NCBI GenBank assembly: GCA_030150265.1
Contig: JASLGG010000021.1
Coordinates: forward strand, 12,397 to 76,396
Source of the DNA: Protaetiibacter sp.
Lineage (GTDB): Bacteria; Actinomycetota; Actinomycetes; Actinomycetales; Microbacteriaceae
Reading direction: 5' to 3'
DNA length: 64,000 nucleotides
The notes beneath the pieces were generated by a model. The model saw only the letters and a list, made by a program, of their open reading frames with translations, did not search any database and was not told the origin of the DNA. The translations under genes and the position numbers were made by a program. Below are positions 57,741-64,000 of the stretch, piece by piece. How positions within the stretch are numbered: position 1 is the first letter of the stretch; every line of letters begins with the position of its first letter.

Positions 57741-60700
57741 ATGTTCTCGAAGATCCTGGTGGCCAACCGAGGCGAGATCGCGATCCGTGCGTTCCGCGCA
57801 GCCTACGAACTGGGGGCTCGCACCGTCGCGGTGTACCCCTGGGAGGACCGCGCGTCGATGCATCGCCTGAAGGCGGACGAGGCCTACCTGATCGGCGAGA
57901 AGGGGCACCCGGTCCGGGCCTACCTCGACGTCTCCGAGATCATCCGCGTGGCCCGGGAGTCCGGCGCCGACGCGATCTACCCCGGTTACGGCTTCCTCTC
58001 CGAGAACCCGGAGCTCGCGGCCGCGGCCGCCGCCAACGGGATCACCTTCATCGGCCCGGGCGAGCACGTGCTCGAGATGGCGGGCAACAAGGTGACCGCC
58101 AAGGAGCACGCGATCGCCGCGGGCGTCCCGGTGCTGAAGTCGACCCCCGCCACGACCGATATCGAGGCGCTGCTCGCCGGTGCCGACGAGATCGGCTTCC
58201 CGGTGTTCGCGAAGGCGGTCGCGGGCGGCGGCGGACGCGGGATGCGGCGCGTCGACACGCGCGAGGAGCTCCGTCCCGCGCTCGAGGCGGCGATGCGCGA
58301 GGCCGACAGCGCCTTCGGCGACCCGACCATGTTCATCGAGCAGGCCGTCGTGCGCCCCCGCCACATCGAGGTGCAGATCCTCGCCGACGCGACGGGCGAG
58401 ACCATCCACCTGTTCGAGCGCGACTGCTCCGTGCAGCGCCGCCACCAGAAGGTGGTCGAGATCGCCCCGGCCCCGAACCTCGACGACTCGATCCGCCAGG
58501 CGATGTACCGCGACGCCGTCGCGTTCGCGAAGTCCATCGGCTACGTGAACGCCGGCACCGTCGAGTTCCTGCTCGACACCGCCGGGGAGCGCGCCGGGCA
58601 GCATGTCTTCATCGAGATGAACCCGCGCATCCAGGTCGAGCACACGGTGACCGAGGAGATCACCGACGTCGACCTCGTGCAGTCGCAGATGCGCATCGCC
58701 GCGGGCGAGACGCTCGCGGACCTCGACCTCCGCCAGGAGGAGCTGCAGCCGCGCGGGTTCGCGATCCAGTGCCGCATCACGACCGAGGACCCGGCGGCCG
58801 GCTTCCGCCCCGACACCGGCAAGATCACGACCTACCGCTCGCCCGGCGGCGCCGGCATCCGGCTCGACGGCGGCACGGTGGCGGCAGGCGCCCAGGTGTC
58901 GCCCTACTTCGACTCGATGCTCGTGAAGATGATCTGCCGCGGGCGCGACTTCCCCTCGGCGGTGCGCCGTGCCCGGCGCGGTCTCGCCGAGTTCCGCCTG
59001 CGCGGGGTGGCGACCAACATCCCGTTCCTGCAGGCCGTCTTCGACGACCCCGACTTCCTCGCCGGCGACGTGTCGACGTCGTTCATCGAGGAGCGCCCGT
59101 GGCTCGTGCGCGGCCGGGAGTCGCGCGACCGGGGCACCAAGATCCTCAACTGGCTCGCCGACGTGACCGTCAACCAGCCCCACGGCGACGGCGGGGGAGC
59201 GATCGACCCCGCCCTCAAGCTGCCGGATGCCGACCTGCTGACGCCCGCGCCCGCCGGCTCGCGGCAGCGGCTCCTCGAGCTCGGACCCGCCGGGTTCGCC
59301 TCCGCCCTGCGCGCCCAGACGGCCCTCGCCGTCACCGACACCACCTTCCGCGACGCCCACCAGTCGCTTCTCGCGACGCGGGTGCGCACCAAGGACCTCG
59401 TCGCCGTCATGCCGCACGTCGCGCGCCTCACGCCCGGGCTGCTCTCGGTCGAGGCGTGGGGCGGGGCGACCTACGACGTCGCGCTGCGCTTCCTCGGCGA
59501 GGAGCCCTGGGAGAGGCTCGCGGCGATGCGCGAGGCGCTGCCCAACATCGCCATCCAGATGCTGCTGCGCGGCCGCAACACGGTCGGCTACACGCCCTAC
59601 CCGACCGAGGTCACCGAGGCCTTCGTGCAGGAGGCGGCGGCCACCGGCGTCGACATCTTCCGCATCTTCGACGCCCTCAACGACGTCGACCAGATGCGTC
59701 CCGCGATCGACGCCGTGCTCGCCACCGGCACCACGGTCGCCGAGGTCGCCCTCTGCTACTCGGGCGACCTGCTCGACCCCGCGGAGGACCTCTACACCCT
59801 CGACTACTACCTGCGTCTCGCCGAGCAGATGGTCGAGGCGGGCGCCCACGTGCTCGGCATCAAGGACATGGCGGGCCTGCTGCGCGCGGGCGCGGCCGAG
59901 AAGCTCGTGACGGCGCTCCGCGAGCGCTTCGACCTCCCCGTGCACGTGCACACCCACGACACCGCCGGAGGCCAGCTCGCCACCCTGCTCGCCGCGAGCC
60001 GGGCGGGCGCGGATGCCGTGGACGCCGCGAGCGCCCCGATGGCCGGCACCACGAGCCAGCCGAGCCTCTCCGCGCTCGTCGCCGCGACCGCCCACACCGA
60101 CCGCGACACCGGGCTCTCGCTCGACGCGGTCAGCGACCTCGAGCCGTACTGGGAGGCCGTGCGTCGCGCCTACAAGCCCTTCGAGTCGGGGCTCCCCGGC
60201 CCGACCGGCCGCGTCTACCACCACGAGATCCCGGGCGGCCAGCTCTCCAACCTGCGCCAGCAGGCGATCGCGCTCGGCCTCGGCGACCAGTTCGAGAAGG
60301 TGGAGGACTGGTACGCGGCGGCCAACCGCATCCTGGGCCGCCCCACCAAGGTGACCCCGTCCTCGAAGGTCGTCGGCGACCTCGCGCTGCAGCTCGCCGC
60401 GACGAACGCCGACCCGGCGGACTTCGAGCAGAACCCCGAGAAGTACGACATCCCCGACTCCGTCATCGGCTTCATGGCGGGCGAGCTCGGCGATCTCCCG
60501 GGCGGCTGGCCGGAGCCCTTCCGCACCAAGGTGCTGAAGGGCCGCGAGGTGCGGATCGGCGTGCAGCAGCTCTCCGCGGAGGACCGCGCGGGCCTCGCGG
60601 GCGACCCCGCGACCCGCCGCGACACCCTCAACCGGCTGCTCTTCCCGGCGCCCACCCGCCAGTTCGAGGAGGTCCGCGAGCTCTACGGCGACCTCTCGAA

Positions 60701-61139
60701 CGTCGACACGGTCGACTACCTCTACGGCCTCAAGCCGGGCGTCGAGCACACGGTGCACATCGGCCCGGGCGTCAGCCTCTTCGTCGGCCTCGAGGCGATC
60801 GGCGAGGCGGACGAGAAGGGCATCCGCACCGTCATGACGACCCTCAACGGCCAGCTGCGCCCGGTGTTCGTGCGCGACCGCAGCATCGCCGTGCAGACCG
60901 CGAGCGCCGAGAAGGCGGATGCGGGCAGGCCCGGCCACGTCGCGGCGCCCTTCTCGGGCGTCGTCACCCTCAAGGTGGCCGAGGGCGACCGGGTCGACGC
61001 GGGGCAGGCGATCGCGACGATCGAGGCCATGAAGATGGAGGCAGCCATCACGACGCCCGTCGCGGGAACCGTGCGGCGACTCGCCATTCCGGCCACCCAG
61101 CAGGTCGACGCGGGAGACCTGCTGGTCGTGGTCGAGTAG
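57741..61139 (+). CDS. pyc: Pyruvate carboxylase
   Basis: 1132 residues, full length for the single-chain enzyme. The biotin carboxylase domain (1-~450) shows KAVAGGGGRGMR and EVQILADATG. The carboxyltransferase (about 530-800) has DTTFRDAHQSLLATRVRTKD and KDMAGLLRAGAAEKL with metal-site HTHDT. A PYC-type linker follows, and the biotin domain at the end has EAMKMEA with the biotinyl lysine at about 1098. It makes oxaloacetate from pyruvate, bicarbonate and ATP. It is the anaplerotic counterpart of the garA-controlled 2-oxoglutarate node 2 kb upstream. Confidence 0.97.
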   Translation: MFSKILVANRGEIAIRAFRAAYELGARTVAVYPWEDRASMHRLKADEAYLIGEKGHPVRAYLDVSEIIRVARESGADAIYPGYGFLSENPELAAAAAANGITFIGPGEHVLEMAGNKVTAKEHAIAAGVPVLKSTPATTDIEALLAGADEIGFPVFAKAVAGGGGRGMRRVDTREELRPALEAAMREADSAFGDPTMFIEQAVVRPRHIEVQILADATGETIHLFERDCSVQRRHQKVVEIAPAPNLDDSIRQAMYRDAVAFAKSIGYVNAGTVEFLLDTAGERAGQHVFIEMNPRIQVEHTVTEEITDVDLVQSQMRIAAGETLADLDLRQEELQPRGFAIQCRITTEDPAAGFRPDTGKITTYRSPGGAGIRLDGGTVAAGAQVSPYFDSMLVKMICRGRDFPSAVRRARRGLAEFRLRGVATNIPFLQAVFDDPDFLAGDVSTSFIEERPWLVRGRESRDRGTKILNWLADVTVNQPHGDGGGAIDPALKLPDADLLTPAPAGSRQRLLELGPAGFASALRAQTALAVTDTTFRDAHQSLLATRVRTKDLVAVMPHVARLTPGLLSVEAWGGATYDVALRFLGEEPWERLAAMREALPNIAIQMLLRGRNTVGYTPYPTEVTEAFVQEAAATGVDIFRIFDALNDVDQMRPAIDAVLATGTTVAEVALCYSGDLLDPAEDLYTLDYYLRLAEQMVEAGAHVLGIKDMAGLLRAGAAEKLVTALRERFDLPVHVHTHDTAGGQLATLLAASRAGADAVDAASAPMAGTTSQPSLSALVAATAHTDRDTGLSLDAVSDLEPYWEAVRRAYKPFESGLPGPTGRVYHHEIPGGQLSNLRQQAIALGLGDQFEKVEDWYAAANRILGRPTKVTPSSKVVGDLALQLAATNADPADFEQNPEKYDIPDSVIGFMAGELGDLPGGWPEPFRTKVLKGREVRIGVQQLSAEDRAGLAGDPATRRDTLNRLLFPAPTRQFEEVRELYGDLSNVDTVDYLYGLKPGVEHTVHIGPGVSLFVGLEAIGEADEKGIRTVMTTLNGQLRPVFVRDRSIAVQTASAEKADAGRPGHVAAPFSGVVTLKVAEGDRVDAGQAIATIEAMKMEAAITTPVAGTVRRLAIPATQQVDAGDLLVVVE

Positions 61140-61149
61140 GGTCGGCACC

Positions 61150-62463
61150 ATGGTGCGGAAGACACCGGGGGGCGCCCCGGAGAACACAGGCGAGCCCTTC
61201 GCCGACGCGGACCCCGGGGATGCGGCGCTCGCGACGGCGCTCCCCGAGAGCCTCACCGTCTCGATCGAGCTGCCGGCCCCCGCGCGCGAGCTCCCCGAGG
61301 ACGAGGCGCAGGTGACGCTCGGCGAGATCGTCGCCTCGCCGGCATCCGTCATCCCCGTCGCGGCCGAGCCCGGATCGGGCACCGTCACGATCGACGTCGT
61401 GCCGGAGGCGCTGCTCGCCACCGTGGAGGCGGAGCCCGAGCCGGAGGTCGAGGTGGTTCCGCTGCCCGCCGACGACGAGCTCTACTCGCGTCGCGACCGC
61501 AAGCGCGGCGGGGCGAGCGCCCCCGAGCCCTCGGCCATGCTCACCGCCGACCGCCTGCTCGAGCCGAAGCGCAACAGGCACGCGCCGGAGGGCGCCTGGC
61601 CGGCCTTCGTGTACGCGAGCACCCTGCACCTCGTGAACCTCGGCGACTCGCCCAGGGTGCGCGAGCGCAAGGCGCTCGAGGCCCGCATCGGCAAGCGGCT
61701 CGAGGGCGGCACGCGCTTCGTGCCCGTGCTCACCCGCAAGGGCGGCGTCGGCAAGACCACGATCACGACCCTCCTCGGCATGGCGCTCGCCGACGTGCGC
61801 GAGGACCGCATCATCGCGGTCGACGCCAACCCCGACCGCGGAACCCTCGCCGAGCGGGTCGCCAAGCAGACCCGCTCCACGGTTCGCGACATCGTGACCC
61901 ACGCGGCGGCCATCAAGGACTTCAGCGAGTTCTCGAGCCACGTCTCACGCGACGAGACGCGGCTCGACGTCCTGGCATCCGACACCGACCCGCTGCTCTC
62001 CGAGGCCTTCGACGAGAACGACTACAACGTCGTCGCCGACCTCGTCTCGCGCTACTACTCGATGTGCCTCACCGACTGCGGCACGGGCATCGTGCACTCC
62101 GTCATGCGCGCCACCCTGCGACGCGCCGACTCGATCGTCGTCGTCTCGGGCGGCAGCGTCGACGAGGCGCGCCTCGCCTCCGAGACCCTCACCTGGCTCG
62201 AGGCCAACGACTACGGCGAACTCGTGCGCAACGCCGTCGTCGCGATCAACACCGCGACCCAGGGCACCAACCTCGTCAAGCTCGACGAGATCGACGCCCA
62301 CTTCTCCTCGCGCGTGCGCGCCGTCGTGCGGATGCCGTACGACGCCGAGCTCGCGGCCGGCTCCGTCGTGCGCTGGCAGAACCTCCAGCCCTTCACGCGG
62401 GCCTCCGCGCGCGAGCTCGCCGCTCTCGTCATGGACGGCCTGCCGGCCACCCGGAACACATGA
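61150..62463 (+). CDS. MinD/ParA-like ATPase with long N-terminal extension
   Basis: 437 residues. The first ~180 are acidic and Pro/Ala/Glu-rich, probably disordered. The P-loop domain has TRKGGVGKTTITTLLGMALA (about 198-217), IIAVDANPDRGTL and SMCLTDCGTGIVHSVM in place of a canonical Walker B. Such proteins accompany secretion or cell-envelope systems in actinobacteria; no partner is visible. TAGGGT at 61137-61142 overlaps the pyc stop and lies 7 nt before the ATG, so it may also have its own leaderless promoter. Confidence 0.88.
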   Translation: MVRKTPGGAPENTGEPFADADPGDAALATALPESLTVSIELPAPARELPEDEAQVTLGEIVASPASVIPVAAEPGSGTVTIDVVPEALLATVEAEPEPEVEVVPLPADDELYSRRDRKRGGASAPEPSAMLTADRLLEPKRNRHAPEGAWPAFVYASTLHLVNLGDSPRVRERKALEARIGKRLEGGTRFVPVLTRKGGVGKTTITTLLGMALADVREDRIIAVDANPDRGTLAERVAKQTRSTVRDIVTHAAAIKDFSEFSSHVSRDETRLDVLASDTDPLLSEAFDENDYNVVADLVSRYYSMCLTDCGTGIVHSVMRATLRRADSIVVVSGGSVDEARLASETLTWLEANDYGELVRNAVVAINTATQGTNLVKLDEIDAHFSSRVRAVVRMPYDAELAAGSVVRWQNLQPFTRASARELAALVMDGLPATRNT

Positions 62464-62957
62464 CCGAGCGCCAGATCCGCCTGTTCGGCGACCCCGTCCT
62501 CCGTTCGAGGACCGACCCCATCGCCGACCCCGGCGACCCGCGCGTGCGCGCCCTCGTCGACGACCTGATCGACAGCGTCGAGCCGCCCGGGCGCGCCGGC
62601 GTCGCCGCCACCCAGATCGGCGTCGGGCTGCGCGCCTTCAGCGTCAACATCGACGGCGCGATCTCCTACGTGATCAACCCCGTGCTCGAGGTCGCGGGGG
62701 AGCCGGAGCCCGTCGACGAGGGCTGCCTCTCGGTGCCGGGCTTCTTCTTCCCGCGGATGCGCCACCCCTGGGCCCGCGTCACCGGCGTCGACGTCGACGG
62801 GAACGAGGTCGTGCTCGAGGGCGAGGGCCTCATGGCGCAGGCGCTCCAGCACGAGACCGACCACCTCGACGGCAAGCTCTACATCGAGGGCCTCGAGCCC
62901 GACGTCAAGCGCGAGGCGATGCGCGCCATCCGCCAGGCCGACTGGTTCCAGCGCTAG
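62460..62957 (+). CDS. def: Peptide deformylase
   Basis: 165 residues. Motif 1 GVAATQIG (47-54), motif 2 EGCLSVPG (87-94, metal Cys89) and motif 3 HETDHLDG (131-138, His ligands and catalytic Glu) are complete. It removes the N-formyl group from nascent proteins. The ATG overlaps the TGA of the MinD-like gene, so translation is coupled. Confidence 0.95.
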   Translation: MTERQIRLFGDPVLRSRTDPIADPGDPRVRALVDDLIDSVEPPGRAGVAATQIGVGLRAFSVNIDGAISYVINPVLEVAGEPEPVDEGCLSVPGFFFPRMRHPWARVTGVDVDGNEVVLEGEGLMAQALQHETDHLDGKLYIEGLEPDVKREAMRAIRQADWFQR

Positions 62958-63279
62958 CGCCCCCCGTGGGCCGGGGGACGCGCCGGACGCGCGGGGTTCG
63001 CGCCGAGGCGCATGCCCCCGCAGGCCTGCGGCCTGCTCCCGCCAGACCCGATGCCAGCGCCTCGGCGCAAACCCCGCACGCCCGTCGCTGCGTCTGCAGA
63101 GGGGCGAGTAGTGCCTGGTTCCCCGCTCTCGCATGTCGAGGAGGGGTGGGATGGGGTGTGCGCGACGCTGGCATCGGGACTGGCGGGAGCGCGCCGCCGT
63201 AGGCGGCACGCGGGGGCATGCGTCGCGCACACCCCATCCCACCCCGACGCCCGAGAGGACGCCACGAGGGGCAGGGACG
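62958..63279. repeat. Intergenic inverted repeat region
   Basis: No gene is found here. A ~70-bp unit at 63008-63075 (containing CTCCCGCCAG and CCCGATGCCAGCG) recurs inverted at about 63153-63223. A perfect 26-bp inverted repeat (63143-63168 with 63220-63245, starting GGGGTGGGATGGGGTGTG) encloses a 51-nt loop. The frames across it translate to low-complexity peptides. It may act as a terminator between the convergent def and acyl-CoA synthetase genes and looks like a dispersed repeat family. Confidence 0.75.
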
Positions 63280-63914
63280 TCAGCCGGTGACCGAGATGCC
63301 CTGGGTCGCCGGGGCGCCCGCATAGAGGGCCTCGATCTCGGCGGCGTAGTCCTTCACGATGACGGCGCGCTTGATCGACATCTTCGGCGTCAGGTGACCG
63401 CTGTCCTCGGTGAACTCGCCGTCCAGGATGTGGAACTTGCGGATCGACTCGGCGCGCGACACCTTCGCGTTGGCCGCGTCGATCGCCCGCTGCACCTCCG
63501 CGATCACCTTGGGGTTCTTGGCAGCCTCGGCGAGGCTCATGTCGGCGGCCTCGCCGTTGTTGTTGAGCCACACCGGGAGCATCTCCGGGTCGAGCGTGAT
63601 GAGGGCGGAGATGAACGGCTTCTGGTCGCCGACCACGACGACCTGCCCGACGATCGGGTTGGCGCGGATGGGGTCCTCGAGGGCCGCGGGGGCGACGTTC
63701 TTGCCGCCGGCGGTCACGATGATCTCCTTCTTGCGGCCCGTGATCGTGAGGTAGCCGTCAGCGTCGAGCGAGCCGAGGTCGCCGGTCGCGAAAAAGCCGT
63801 CCTCAGTAAACGCCTCTTTGGTCGCCGCAGGGTTGTTCCAGTACTCCTTGAACACATCGATGCCCTTGACCTGGATCTCGCCGTCCGCGGCAATGCGCAC
63901 GGGGTGGCCCGGGA
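63280..63914 (-). CDS. fadD: Long-chain acyl-CoA synthetase (AMP-binding), C-terminal part
   Basis: About 210 residues of the C-terminal region are in frame. GEIQVKGIDVFKEYWNNPAA, DGFFATGDLGSLDADGYLTI and TGRKKEIIVTAGGKNVAP are the ANL-superfamily blocks including the hinge and the GRKKE motif of FadD15-type enzymes. These activate fatty acids to acyl-CoA with ATP. The 5' part is missing because the sequence folds back at about 63915. Convergent with def. Confidence 0.88.
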
Positions 63915-64000
63915 GTGCCGGGCCGCACCGTGCGCATTGCCGCGGCCGGCGCGGTCCCGGTCAAGGGCATCGATGTGTTAAAGGAGTACTGGTACAACCC
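63829..64000. other. Imperfect fold-back palindrome at the window edge
   Basis: Bases from about 63915 to 64000 on the plus strand encode VPGRTVRIAAAG and VKGIDVLKEYW, i.e. the same acyl-CoA synthetase segment as the minus strand at 63829-63914, with scattered single-base differences. The centre lies near GGCCCGGGAGTGCCGGGCC at about 63907-63925. The arrangement looks like a chimeric or inverted-read artefact rather than a second gene. Confidence 0.8.

Noticed and set aside
57666..61421. 1251-codon minus-strand frame across pyc
   Set aside because: It is antisense to a complete pyruvate carboxylase. Its composition is Arg/Gly/His/Asp-rich and no motif is seen, as usual for antisense frames in high-GC DNA.
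62211..63571. Minus-strand frames through the 62958-63279 region
   Set aside because: They translate repeat DNA into low-complexity peptides and run antisense to peptide deformylase; no ribosome site.

Overview
The window reads as high-GC Actinomycetota DNA, most likely Micrococcales of the Microbacteriaceae type. Evidence is the strong G/C third-position bias, the GarA/OdhI - FtsR-like MerR - MerR cluster, an anaplerotic pyruvate carboxylase, and frequent leaderless-type starts (a TANNNT hexamer 5-7 nt before the start codon). Species assignment is inference. No complete tRNA or rRNA gene lies in the window.

Layout. (1) Bases 1-34362 are most of an integrative and conjugative element (ICE). 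The left edge cuts into a tyrosine integrase with an excisionase-like HTH gene behind it. A mainly minus-strand transfer block follows: VirD4/TraG coupling ATPase, VirB4-like ATPase, SCO6880-like membrane protein, TrbL/VirB6-like channel, two small VirB2-like proteins, an M23/lysozyme-type cell-wall hydrolase, a membrane-anchored VirB8-like candidate, ParB, a DUF2637 HTH protein, a primase-polymerase and an ArdC-type antirestriction protein. A TrwC/MobF relaxase-helicase (24075-27641) reads on the plus strand, with a DprA-like gene beyond it. Cargo genes interrupt this backbone: DUF4145, DUF4062, a repeat protein, an SDR-MDR-AraC/TetR cluster and a broken cytosine methyltransferase. The right end (29411-34176) is a tightly overlapping five-gene operon: HTH, ParB-like, Dam, ParB-like, and a protein with a nuclease-like motif. 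I regard it as the best candidate here for an undescribed defence or modification system. (2) Bases 34363-42103 are a second island, bounded by two copies of the 3' end of a tRNA-Pro(GGG) gene. It carries a QatABCD anti-phage locus (35650-40505), a beta-helix protein, a HEPN-like protein, an acetyltransferase, and dead remnants of an excisionase and a serine recombinase. (3) From 42104 the sequence is richer in GC and looks like ordinary chromosome: SDR, CPA2 antiporter, VOC proteins, WYL and MarR regulators, an MFS exporter, glutathione peroxidase, Nudix, GNATs, CDP-alcohol phosphatidyltransferase, garA-ftsR-merR, two ParA/MinD ATPases flanking pyruvate carboxylase, peptide deformylase, and the C-terminal part of an acyl-CoA synthetase.

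The tRNA copies (34320-34362 and 42069-42103) indicate tandem integration at a tRNA-Pro gene whose intact copy should lie left of the window. Both copies are followed by a hairpin terminator. Element 1 keeps its integrase; element 2 shows none that is intact, so it may be mobilised in trans or be fixed.

Two cautions. The last ~170 bases are an imperfect inverted copy of the acyl-CoA synthetase segment next to them, which looks like a chimeric contig end. The methyltransferase at 22611-23812 has lost its ENV motif together with a frame change.
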